Assembly: GCA_965199745.1 (NCBI GenBank)
Contig: CBDATB010000010.1
Location: forward strand, 1-64,000
DNA length: 64,000 nucleotides
Reading direction: 5' to 3'
Source of the DNA: CBDATB01 sp965199745
Lineage (GTDB): Bacteria; Bacteroidota; Bacteroidia; Cytophagales; Flammeovirgaceae
Positions 18,745 to 27,173 of the stretch are shown here, one piece after another; positions within the stretch are counted from its first letter, which is position 1; each line of letters opens with the position of its first letter. Both the position numbers and the translations under genes were made by a program. A model generated the notes under the pieces. The model saw only the letters and a list, made by a program, of their open reading frames with translations. It was not told the origin of the DNA and did not search any database.

Positions 18745-19833
18745 ATGGAATTTTTCAAAAAAAATTTAAACAAAATAATTTTGGGAGATTGTATTGAAAA
18801 ATTAAAAGAATTTGAAGATAAATCAATAGATCTAATTTTTGCTGACCCTCCATATAATCTACAACTTCAAAAAACACTTTATAGAAATAATGGGGGAAAA
18901 TTTGAAGGTGTTGAAGATAATTGGGATAAATTTGAGAGTTTTGAAGAATATGATAAATTTTGTTTTGACTGGCTGAAAGAGTGTCAAAGAGTTCTAAAGG
19001 ATAATGGGGCAATTTGGGTAATTGGTAGTTTTCAAAATATTTTTAGAGTTGGAAAAATTATACAAGATTTAAATTTTTGGATTTTAAATGATGTTATTTG
19101 GAGTAAAACAAATCCAGTTCCAAACTTTAAAGGAACAAGATTTAATAATTCTCATGAAACTTTAATCTGGGCTTCTAAGAGAAAAAACTCAAGATATACC
19201 TTTAATTATAAAACTATGAAATCTTATAATGATGATAAACAAATGAGAAGTGAATGGCATATTCCATTAGTAAATGGAAATATGAGAATAAAAGACGAAA
19301 ATGGCAATAAAGCACACTCAACGCAAAAACCAAATGCTTTATTATATAGAGTGATTTTATCAACAACTAAGAAAGGAGATATAATTTTAGATCCATTTAT
19401 GGGAAGTGGTACGACAGGTGCAGTTGCTAAGATTTTACAAAGAAATTTTATAGGAATTGAAAAAGAAAAAAAATATGTAAAAGTAGCAAATAAAAGAATT
19501 GAAAAAATAACTCCAAGTAAAAATGAATTTATTAAGCATTATTTAGAAGAAAGACCCCAAAAAGTTCCTTTTGGAAGTTTAATTGAAAAAGGAAAAATAA
19601 AAATAGGTGAGAGAATTTATTCAAAAGATAAAAAATGTTATGGAGATGTTATGGCAGATGGGAGTATAAAAAATACAATTGGAGTTGGTTCAATTCATTC
19701 TTTAAGTGCCAAAATTTTAAACAAAGAATCTAATAACGGTTGGAATTTTTGGTTTTTAGAAAATGGGAAAAGCATAAACGACTTAAGAGAAGAATATAGA
19801 AAAGAATATTTTATTAAAAGAGAGGTAATTTAA
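18745..19833 (+). CDS. N6-adenine DNA methyltransferase, CcrM/HinfI type (probably GANTC)
   Basis: 362 residues. Catalytic motif IV ADPPYNLQL stands near residue 35 and the SAM-binding motif I DPFMGSGTTGA near residue 215, the motif order of beta-class enzymes. The C-terminal part (from about 270) has the RAMA-like domain of CcrM and HinfI methyltransferases, ending in NNGWNFWFLENGKSINDLRE. Such enzymes methylate adenine in GANTC; the specificity here is inferred from the similarity. It is the first gene of an operon with a DUF262 nuclease one base downstream and a restriction endonuclease after that. Codons are far more AT-rich than in the neighbouring genes, which points to horizontal transfer. 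Confidence 0.88.
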   Translation: MEFFKKNLNKIILGDCIEKLKEFEDKSIDLIFADPPYNLQLQKTLYRNNGGKFEGVEDNWDKFESFEEYDKFCFDWLKECQRVLKDNGAIWVIGSFQNIFRVGKIIQDLNFWILNDVIWSKTNPVPNFKGTRFNNSHETLIWASKRKNSRYTFNYKTMKSYNDDKQMRSEWHIPLVNGNMRIKDENGNKAHSTQKPNALLYRVILSTTKKGDIILDPFMGSGTTGAVAKILQRNFIGIEKEKKYVKVANKRIEKITPSKNEFIKHYLEERPQKVPFGSLIEKGKIKIGERIYSKDKKCYGDVMADGSIKNTIGVGSIHSLSAKILNKESNNGWNFWFLENGKSINDLREEYRKEYFIKREVI

Positions 19834-19834
19834 A

Positions 19835-21625
19835 ATGAATATGGAAGAAGAAAATAAAAATTTTATTTTAAATTTTAATAAGATTATTGAAAATAAAACT
19901 TTTGATTATAAAGATTTTTTTGATACAAATAAAATTTTAATACAAAATATAGAAAAAACATTAGAAGAAAAATGGTGTTTGCCAAATTTTCAGAGATATT
20001 ATGATTGGAAAGAAAAAGATATTTCTTCCCTATTAGATTCTATTGTTAAAAATTATTTCATAGGTTCTTTATTATTATTGGAATTAGATAAGGACAATAA
20101 ACAATTAGATTTATTAAAAATAGAAAACGTTAAAGAAATTCCTAAAAATCCTGAAAAAATAATTTTAGATGGACAACAAAGATTAACATCCTTATATTAT
20201 GCTTTTAATAAAAACCAAAAAAATTTATTTTTCTATTTTAATTTTAAAAATTTTTTTGAAGAAAAAAATGAAGAAATTATTTTTTTTGAAAGAGAAGAAT
20301 TAGATGAAAAATTTTGTTTTGAAAATTTTTTATTCCCATTTTATGAACTAAAAAATTATGTAAATTGGATTCCACAATTCAGAGATTTTTGGAAAGAAAA
20401 ATTAGAATTAGAAAAAATGTTATGTTTGACTGATAACTTAAGTACAAAACTTAATGATATTTATACAAAATTTGAAATTCCTTATATATGTCTTAAAAAA
20501 GAGATTGAAATTGAAAAAGTTTCATCAATTTTTATAAATTTAAATAGTAAAGGAAAACCACTTGGAAATTTTGATTTATTAATAGCAATTCTAAGTAAAT
20601 ATGATATAAATTTAAGAGAAGTATGGGACAATGAATTAGAAAATAATCCTTATATGAAAAAATACTTTAATGCAAGAGGTAAGAAAAATGAAAAAATTCC
20701 GTTATATGTTTTTCAAGCAATGCTTTTATATTTTGAAAAAAATAGTTATTGTGATAAAAAATTTCAATTAAATATTTATGAAAAATTAAATTATAGTGAT
20801 AATAAAAAATTTGAAAATGATTTTAAAGAGTTTTCAAAAAAATTAGATTATTCTTTAAAATGTATAGATAATTTAGGAAAAACTGGTTTTGGAAACTTAA
20901 AAATTAATTTTTTACCTTATGAAGGTTTAATTCCAGTATTATCTTCATTGTATTATTTAGAAGAAAAAGAAAATACAAGTCAATCTGAAAAAATAAAAAA
21001 TTGGTATTGGAGTTCTATTTTTACAAATTCCTATTCTTCTTCAGTTGATACTCAAAAAACATTAGATTTTAAAGAATTGAAACTTTGGTTTAAAGATGAT
21101 AATAAAAAACCAAAAGTAATTTTAAAGATGTTTGAAAAATTAGAAAAAAATATTTTAAATTTAAGGGAAATTTCAAGTTTAAATAATTCAATATATAAGG
21201 GAATTTTAGCAATATTATCAAAAAAAAATTGTATGGATTTTAAAAATAAAAAAACAATTGACTTACAAGAACTAAATTATAAAAATGAAATAGATAAAGA
21301 TCATATTTTTTCTAAAAAACAATATAGTAATGAAAAAAATATAAACTCAATTTTAAATATGACTTTATTGTATAAAAAAACAAATATTGAAAAATCAGGA
21401 AAAAAAGCAAAATGTTATTTTGAAAAAATTAAAAAAGAATATAATGATGATACTGAATTTTTTGAAATATTAGCAACACACCTAATAGATAAAAAATGCT
21501 ATAAAAATATCATTGAAGAAAATTTTGAGGATTTTATAAATAATAGAGAAAAAATAATTATTGATGAAATTAAAAAATTAGTTGGATATAAAAAATGGAT
21601 TACAACAAATTTAAACAAATTTTAA
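19835..21625 (+). CDS. DUF262-DUF1524 (GmrSD/SspE/BrxU-like) nuclease
   Basis: 596 residues. The N-terminal DUF262 domain has NFQRYYDWKEKDISSLLDSI (near residue 50) and the nucleotide-handling motif ILDGQQRLTSLYYAF (near 110). The C-terminal DUF1524 HNH-like nuclease has IDKDHIFSKKQYS and NSILNMTLLYKKTNIEKS (about 485-530). Known relatives are type IV enzymes cutting modified phage DNA (GmrSD, BrxU) and the phosphorothioate-linked SspE. Here the gene sits between a methyltransferase and its endonuclease and overlaps the latter by 31 bases, so the three are probably made together. AT content is extreme: the 60 bases from 20221 hold only five G or C. The target is unknown. Confidence 0.85.
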   Translation: MNMEEENKNFILNFNKIIENKTFDYKDFFDTNKILIQNIEKTLEEKWCLPNFQRYYDWKEKDISSLLDSIVKNYFIGSLLLLELDKDNKQLDLLKIENVKEIPKNPEKIILDGQQRLTSLYYAFNKNQKNLFFYFNFKNFFEEKNEEIIFFEREELDEKFCFENFLFPFYELKNYVNWIPQFRDFWKEKLELEKMLCLTDNLSTKLNDIYTKFEIPYICLKKEIEIEKVSSIFINLNSKGKPLGNFDLLIAILSKYDINLREVWDNELENNPYMKKYFNARGKKNEKIPLYVFQAMLLYFEKNSYCDKKFQLNIYEKLNYSDNKKFENDFKEFSKKLDYSLKCIDNLGKTGFGNLKINFLPYEGLIPVLSSLYYLEEKENTSQSEKIKNWYWSSIFTNSYSSSVDTQKTLDFKELKLWFKDDNKKPKVILKMFEKLEKNILNLREISSLNNSIYKGILAILSKKNCMDFKNKKTIDLQELNYKNEIDKDHIFSKKQYSNEKNINSILNMTLLYKKTNIEKSGKKAKCYFEKIKKEYNDDTEFFEILATHLIDKKCYKNIIEENFEDFINNREKIIIDEIKKLVGYKKWITTNLNKF

Positions 21626-22455
21626 ATAAAAAAATTTTTGAAGAATCTAAAAAAGATTTAATCAAAAAAATAGCAAATAGTACAGAAAGATATATTGGAC
21701 TTTTTAGACCAACAAAACCAAAAGCAAAAATTATTAAAAATTTAACCCAAAGTAATGAAATTAAATTTGGAGATGCTTTTGAAATTTTAATTGAAGAATA
21801 TTTAAAAGAAAATGATTTTGAAATTTTAAATAAAAAATTTGATTTTGAACATGACCAATTAAACTTAGATCAGCATTTTAAAAAAAATGACAAAATATTT
21901 TTTGTAGAACAAAAAATTAGAGACGACCACGATTCAACTAAAAAAATAGGGCAAACAGATAATTTTGAAAAAAAATTAAATTTACTTTTAGATAAAAATA
22001 ATGAAAAAGATTTAATTGGAATTATTTATTTTATTGACCCAGATTTATCAAAAAATAAAAATTACTATCAAAAAAGATTAGATGAAATGAAAGGAAAATG
22101 TGGAGTTGAACTTTATTTATTTTATGGAAAAGAGTTTTTTGATTTTTTAGATTTAGATTGGAGTGAAGTTTTAAAATATTTACAAAAATGGAAAAAAGAA
22201 CTTTTAGATATTCCAGAAATAAATTTTGATAAAGAAGCAGAAAAAACATTTGAAGAATTAAAAGAAGTAGAGATTAAAGATTTTATAAAAATTTTCAAAA
22301 ATAAAAATATTTTTAATGAAATAATTTTAACTTTATTTCCAGAGAAAAAAGTTTTAAAATTACTTTTAAATTATTTTGAAGAAAAATCCAATGAGACAGG
22401 ATATAAAACCTTATATAATTTATTAAAGGAGAAATTAGAACCTCAAATTTCATAA
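21595..22455 (+). CDS. Type II restriction endonuclease, HinfI/HpyAIV-like
   Basis: 286 residues with a PD-(D/E)XK-type core: an Asp-containing strand around FDFEHDQLNLDQHF, then FFVEQKIRDDHDSTKK (Glu-x-Lys, near residues 100-117), with KFGDAFEILIEEYL upstream as the N-terminal helix of the fold. The EQK-RDDHDSTK segment is what I associate with GANTC-cutting enzymes of the HinfI/HpyAIV type, which fits the GANTC-type methyltransferase of the same operon; this family call is from memory. Its ATG lies inside the end of the DUF262 gene, implying translational coupling, and it stops 12 bases before the convergent mutase gene. Confidence 0.72.
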   Translation: MDYNKFKQILNKKIFEESKKDLIKKIANSTERYIGLFRPTKPKAKIIKNLTQSNEIKFGDAFEILIEEYLKENDFEILNKKFDFEHDQLNLDQHFKKNDKIFFVEQKIRDDHDSTKKIGQTDNFEKKLNLLLDKNNEKDLIGIIYFIDPDLSKNKNYYQKRLDEMKGKCGVELYLFYGKEFFDFLDLDWSEVLKYLQKWKKELLDIPEINFDKEAEKTFEELKEVEIKDFIKIFKNKNIFNEIILTLFPEKKVLKLLLNYFEEKSNETGYKTLYNLLKEKLEPQIS

Positions 22456-22467
22456 GTTTTTTTATCA

Positions 22468-23841
22468 TCACCTCATCACATTTTCTATAATTCTCTCTGC
22501 CAAAGCGTCTGCTGATGCTTTTGACGTAGACTCTGCGTAAATTCTGATAATAGGCTCGGTATTTGATTTTCTCAGATGTACCCACCCGTGTTCAAACTCA
22601 ATTTTCACTCCATCTGTGGCGCTAATGGGCCGTTGCCGGTAGATTAATTTGATCTTTTCCAATACCTGATCTATATCCATCTCCTCTGTTAGTTGGATTT
22701 TATTCTTGGAAATGACATAACTGGGGTAGCTTTCTCTCAATGCCTTTATAGAGCCGCTAAAATGTGCCAAATGAGATAGGAACAAAGCAATACCAACCAT
22801 CGCATCGCGACCATAATGCAGGGGCGGATAAATGATGCCACCATTGCCTTCGCCGCCAATTACTGCCTGTTTGCTTTTCATCATTTCTACTACGTTAACC
22901 TCTCCCACTGCCGAGGCAAAATATTGCTGCCCTGCTTTTTCCGTTATATCTTTTAATGCTCGGGTGGAAGAAAGATTTGATACCGTATTGCCCGGCTCGT
23001 ATTGTAATATATAATCGGCAACAGCCACCAATGTATACTCTTCCCCAAAAGGCATTCCATTCTCACTAACGAATGCCAACCTATCAACATCCGGATCTAC
23101 AATGATGCCCAGGTCGTAATTGCCCTCACGTACTTTGTTACATATTTCTGTGATATGCTCTGGTAAAGGTTCCGGATTATGTGGAAAGCATCCGTTGGGT
23201 TCACAATACAATTTTTCTACATGTGCCACCCCTAAGCTATCTAGTAGCAATGGAAGGGCAATACTACCAGTAGAATTTACACAGTCAATAACGATGCGAA
23301 ATTGCTTATTTTTAATAGCTGCTACATCTACCAAAAGAATATCAAGTATCTGCTTAATATGTTTTTCAATATAGGTATTATCGTATCTAATACTTCCGAG
23401 TTTGTCTACGGCAGCAAAGGTAAAATTTTGCTGTGCGGCATACTTCATAATCTCAAGGCTCTCTTGGAAAGAAACAAACTCACCTCTATCGTTAAGTAAT
23501 TTTAAAGCATTCCACTCTTTGGGATTATGGCTGGCAGTCAGAATAATACCTCCACCCGCCTTTTCCATCGGCACAGCTATTCCTACAGTAGGCGTAGTGG
23601 ATAGCCCCAGGTCTACAACGTCTATACCCATTGCTTGCAAAGTAGTGCTGACGAGCCGACTAAGCATGACACCTGATATACGCGCGTCGCGCCCAACAAC
23701 TATTTTGTTTGCTGGCTTTTTATCGAGTAACCATTGACCATAAGCGGCGGTAAATTTGATTATATCTACTGGGGTGAGTCCTTCATGAGGCATCCCTCCG
23801 ATGGTTCCCCTGATACCTGATATAGATTTAATAAGTGCCAT
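22468..23841 (-). CDS. glmM: Phosphoglucosamine/phosphomannomutase
   Basis: 457 residues of the alpha-D-phosphohexomutase family with all four signatures: catalytic Ser loop ILTASHNPKEWNALKL, magnesium site IVDPDVDRLAFV, sugar-specificity loop VGGEGNGGIIYP and phosphate-binding loop RKSNTEPIIRIYAES. The GEGNGG loop is typical of archaeal and Bacteroidota GlmM-type enzymes, which convert glucosamine-6-phosphate to glucosamine-1-phosphate for UDP-GlcNAc. Phosphomannomutase activity cannot be excluded. The gene is intact; its 3' end is the right border of the AT-rich cassette. Confidence 0.85.
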   Translation of the reverse strand: MALIKSISGIRGTIGGMPHEGLTPVDIIKFTAAYGQWLLDKKPANKIVVGRDARISGVMLSRLVSTTLQAMGIDVVDLGLSTTPTVGIAVPMEKAGGGIILTASHNPKEWNALKLLNDRGEFVSFQESLEIMKYAAQQNFTFAAVDKLGSIRYDNTYIEKHIKQILDILLVDVAAIKNKQFRIVIDCVNSTGSIALPLLLDSLGVAHVEKLYCEPNGCFPHNPEPLPEHITEICNKVREGNYDLGIIVDPDVDRLAFVSENGMPFGEEYTLVAVADYILQYEPGNTVSNLSSTRALKDITEKAGQQYFASAVGEVNVVEMMKSKQAVIGGEGNGGIIYPPLHYGRDAMVGIALFLSHLAHFSGSIKALRESYPSYVISKNKIQLTEEMDIDQVLEKIKLIYRQRPISATDGVKIEFEHGWVHLRKSNTEPIIRIYAESTSKASADALAERIIENVMR

Positions 23842-23927
23842 CTCTCGCAGAATTATCTTAAATTCGGCTAAATAAATATAGTGAAATAAATTTTTATTAT
23901 TTCTAATACTACTGAAAGTCTTTCTGA

Positions 23928-24986
23928 CTAAAAGCTATTCCCAAACCACTGCTTAATAACGCCTAATGCCGGTTTTTTTTGTGGGGTGAAGCCCTTTCCC
24001 TGAAATCTGCCTCCAAAGTCTTCATTCCTCCATTGCCAAATAAGTACTCCCTTAAACCATTTTTCTTTCCACAACATTTCAAAAAAGGCCTGATAACAAA
24101 TTGTTTGTGAGCTGTAACTCAAAGTAAATTTTTCTTGATCCCATGGCCACTGCCAAGGCTCAATGGCAGCATCTGTTGTACTCTTATATCCTATTTCTGT
24201 AAATAACACGGGTTTGCCCATGCTTTTCTGTATTTTAGTAATTTCTTCAATATGTTTTTTCCATCCTGCTTTGAGTATTTGTTTAGAAACTCCCTGTTTT
24301 TCAGCAATTGGAAAATAGGCTTGTATACCGATATAATCTAACTCATCCCAGAATTTTACTTCTTTGTATTCTTCATACCAGTTAGCAGCATAACAAAGTT
24401 TTCCAGTATAAACTTTTTTGACCTCTTTGATAAGACGACGCCAAAATTCAGGGTGTTTTTTGACAATGCTTCTCAATTCTGTACCGATGCAAAATAAATC
24501 AGCACCCACTTTTTTGCTTAATTGGGCATACCGCATAATCCAATCTGTATATAGTTTTTGCCAAATGTTCCAGTCTTGTTCATTATCAAATACAATTTCA
24601 GACCGCCATTTTCCTCCATCATCTACTCTTAACCATATGTGGGGTTTGATAGCAACTCTTAACCCGTTTTTTTTAGCTTTTTCACTAATTTGAATAATTC
24701 CTTCGTCTCGCTCGCTGAGTTCATAACCGTGCAAAGCAGAGCTTCTCAAGGTAGGAATATTATATTGGTTCTGATAGCCATAGGGTACTAATACCAACCA
24801 TTCAATATGATTTTTTTTGAGGTTTTTTATGGAAGTGTCTGACAGTGGTGTATTGGCAAAGAAGTGTACTCCCCGCAGCTTACCGTCTTTGCTAAAATAA
24901 TCTTTTTGCCCGTTGCTATAAAAAAATACACAATAAAATAGACATATAAAGAAAGTGTTTTTTTTTCGGCACATATTTTTTATCAT
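23928..24986 (-). CDS. Secreted glycoside hydrolase, GH113-like
   Basis: About 352 residues from the preferred start (MIKNMCRKK), with a signal sequence ending in YSNGQ. The TIM-barrel shows GVHFFANTPLSD at strand 1, LRVAIKPHIWLR, the acid/base region FCIGTELRS and the nucleophile region PVLFTEIGYKS, ending with GVLIWQWRNEDFGG. This pattern matches family GH113 (beta-mannanase and relatives). The natural substrate is not proven. An in-frame ATG at 25010 overlaps the likely -7 element at 25008-25015, so the later start is preferred. Confidence 0.75.
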   Translation of the reverse strand: MIKNMCRKKNTFFICLFYCVFFYSNGQKDYFSKDGKLRGVHFFANTPLSDTSIKNLKKNHIEWLVLVPYGYQNQYNIPTLRSSALHGYELSERDEGIIQISEKAKKNGLRVAIKPHIWLRVDDGGKWRSEIVFDNEQDWNIWQKLYTDWIMRYAQLSKKVGADLFCIGTELRSIVKKHPEFWRRLIKEVKKVYTGKLCYAANWYEEYKEVKFWDELDYIGIQAYFPIAEKQGVSKQILKAGWKKHIEEITKIQKSMGKPVLFTEIGYKSTTDAAIEPWQWPWDQEKFTLSYSSQTICYQAFFEMLWKEKWFKGVLIWQWRNEDFGGRFQGKGFTPQKKPALGVIKQWFGNSF

Positions 24987-25007
24987 TATCAAATAATTTG
25001 AATCACT

Positions 25008-25015
25008 CAAAGTTA
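25008..25015 (-). promoter_or_regulatory. Possible -7 element of the GH113-like gene
   Basis: Minus-strand TAACTTTG matches TAnnTTTG. A CAAA (TTTG on the minus strand) stands 15 bases further up, shorter than the usual 19, so support is partial. The other bases up to 25310 hold no recognisable gene or RNA on either strand. Confidence 0.4.
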
Positions 25016-25310
25016 ATAAAGTTATTTGTCCAAATAGACGGTAAATTTAGCAAATAGAAGCCAAGATATAAGTTGTTTCTAAAAGTACTTTGTGTTGACC
25101 TGATTTAAGGTGTTGATTAAGCTTGTGCAGAGGGCTTAATTTGATGAAGAAATTTTACAAAAAACGCATGGAGAAGCCTCTATGGAACGCTTTTGAATTA
25201 GCCTAGCACGAGGTTTAGTGTTTTTACAAACCATTGGGTAGATTATGAAAAAGTGAATAGTCTTGCTATTATCTTATTTTGGTAAGTAATTTTCCCTTAA
25301 AATCAAGCTC

Positions 25311-26057
25311 ATGAGATATTTCCTCGAAATAGCCTATGATGGCACACGCTACCATGGATGGCAACAACAACGTAATGCTATTACCGTTCAGGGAAAATTG
25401 CATGAAGGGCTGTGCCACATACTAAAAAAAGAAATTAAAACTACCGCTAGTGGTCGAACAGACACTGGCGTACACTGTAGAAAACAGTTTATACATTTTG
25501 ACATTCCAGAACAGATCGATACAAATCATATATGCTACAGATTAAATAATTTTCTGCCCTTTGATATTAGCATTGGTCATATTGAGTTGGTTCCTAATAA
25601 TGCACACGCCCGCTTCGATGCCCTGAGTCGGACTTATCACTATACCATCACTGACCACAAAAACCCTTTTTCTCATGGTTATGCTTATTTTTTTCACAAA
25701 CCACTAAACATAGAGCGTATGAATAGAGCAGCAGAAATTTTGCTTAAATACAAGAACTTCAAAAGTTTTACGAAATTGCATAGCAACGTAAAAACATTTT
25801 TATGCCATATCCAAGAAGCTTACTGGGTCGGACAAGAAGGGCAGTTTATTTTCACTATTACTGCCAACAGATTTCTCAGAGGCATGGTCAGAATGATTAC
25901 AGGAACACTGTTGCTAATAGGCACGGGTAAAATGACTCATGAGCAACTGGTTGAGGCCATTGAAAAAGAAACACAGCAGCACGGTATTGCTTTAGCTCCT
26001 GCCCACGGGCTTTGCCTTTTCGATGTGAAATACCCCAAAACAATAATTAACCCATAG
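25311..26057 (+). CDS. truA: tRNA pseudouridine(38-40) synthase TruA
   Basis: 248 residues, full length. MRYFLEIAYDGTRYHGWQ opens the protein; the catalytic Asp is in ASGRTDTGVHC near residue 52; NNAHARFDALSRTYHY and FLRGMVRMITGTLL are the remaining family blocks. The enzyme makes pseudouridine at positions 38-40 in the tRNA anticodon stem-loop. It has a housekeeping role in the cytoplasm. Confidence 0.96.
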   Translation: MRYFLEIAYDGTRYHGWQQQRNAITVQGKLHEGLCHILKKEIKTTASGRTDTGVHCRKQFIHFDIPEQIDTNHICYRLNNFLPFDISIGHIELVPNNAHARFDALSRTYHYTITDHKNPFSHGYAYFFHKPLNIERMNRAAEILLKYKNFKSFTKLHSNVKTFLCHIQEAYWVGQEGQFIFTITANRFLRGMVRMITGTLLLIGTGKMTHEQLVEAIEKETQQHGIALAPAHGLCLFDVKYPKTIINP

Positions 26058-26060
26058 TGA

Positions 26061-26093
26061 TTGATTAATTCTAATATCGGCGTAGTATATTTG
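26061..26093 (+). promoter_or_regulatory. Probable promoter of the SDR epimerase gene
   Basis: TTG at 26061-26063, 22 bases of spacer and TATATTTG at 26086-26093, a match to the Bacteroidota -7 box with a slightly long spacer. The gene starts at 26150. Confidence 0.5.
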
Positions 26094-26149
26094 TTGTTTT
26101 CAAATCCTGCTTCTAGTTAATCTATAATTTATTTTTAATTATTTGTGCC

Positions 26150-27073
26150 ATGCTAGAAAATGTACTCATCACAGGTGGAACCGGACTGATAGGCAGAAAA
26201 CTCAGTGTACTTTTACAAAAACACGGATACACAGTGAGTTGTCTCAGTCGTAATACAAGAGGACAAATACAAGGTATCAGATATTACAAATGGGATATCA
26301 GCACAAAGTATATCGATAGGCAAGCCATCGAGAAAGCCAACTATATTATCCACTTGGCAGGTGCAGGTATTACTGACAAACGATGGACGGCAAGCTACAA
26401 AAAAGAAATTCTTGAAAGCCGAACACTGACCACAGCGTTACTGTTCAAGTATCTTAAAAATAATGAACACAGCCACCTAAAAGCCTTTATCAGTGCTTCT
26501 GCCGTTGGAATATACGGAAGCTCAGGCAAACAACTAATGCAAGAAGAGCAGACCACAAGTGACAATAGTTTCCTCAAAAAAGTTTGCATCGAATGGGAAA
26601 AAGAAGTAGAACGAATCAAAAGTTTGAACATTCGTACCGCCATCATCAGAGTTGGTATTATTTTAACTCGTGAAGGCGGTGCCTTAAAAGAAATGATGAA
26701 GCCCATCCGACTTGGGTTAGGTGCTCCACTGGGCAACGGCGAGCAATATATTTCTTGGATACACATTGACGATATATGTTCTATTTTCAAAAAAGCAATA
26801 GAAGACAAAAGTATGGCAGGTGTATATAATGGCGTAGCCCCCAACCCAATAAGCAATCAACAAATGGTAAAAATAATTGCACACAATTTGCAAAAACCAT
26901 TAATATTGCCCAACGTACCCGCTTTTGCACTAAAGATCTTGATAGGTCAAATGGCAGAAATGGTATTGATAAGTGTGAGAGTTTCAGCAAAAAAAATTCA
27001 GGCAAAAGGGTTTACTTTTAAGTTTGAGCAATGCGAAGAAGCAATCAAAAATCTACTCAATGAAAACACATAA
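26150..27073 (+). CDS. TIGR01777-type SDR epimerase (YfcH/SulA-like)
   Basis: 307 residues. The NAD(P)-binding Rossmann start is ENVLITGGTGLIGRKLS, followed by NYIIHLAGAGI, FISASAVGIYG and SWIHIDDICSIF, with a C-terminal DUF1731-like tail (PNVPAFALKILIGQMAEMVL). This is the atypical extended SDR family annotated as TIGR01777. Its substrate is unknown in most bacteria; a cell-division link was proposed for E. coli YfcH relatives. Monocistronic by spacing. Confidence 0.88.
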   Translation: MLENVLITGGTGLIGRKLSVLLQKHGYTVSCLSRNTRGQIQGIRYYKWDISTKYIDRQAIEKANYIIHLAGAGITDKRWTASYKKEILESRTLTTALLFKYLKNNEHSHLKAFISASAVGIYGSSGKQLMQEEQTTSDNSFLKKVCIEWEKEVERIKSLNIRTAIIRVGIILTREGGALKEMMKPIRLGLGAPLGNGEQYISWIHIDDICSIFKKAIEDKSMAGVYNGVAPNPISNQQMVKIIAHNLQKPLILPNVPAFALKILIGQMAEMVLISVRVSAKKIQAKGFTFKFEQCEEAIKNLLNENT

Positions 27074-27173
27074 GCAGAGCCAATCTGGAACTAATTATTA
27101 GATGTAAGTATTGTAAAAAAAATGGTAAATATTACCAAAGACAAAATACTTAACTCAAAACACGCCAAAAAAA

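Noticed and set aside
17922..22468. Attachment-site repeat of the tRNA 3' end at the far side of the cassette
   Set aside because: I looked for a copy of the tRNA T-arm/acceptor end near 22460 and within the cassette and found none, so integration at the tRNA is only a possibility.
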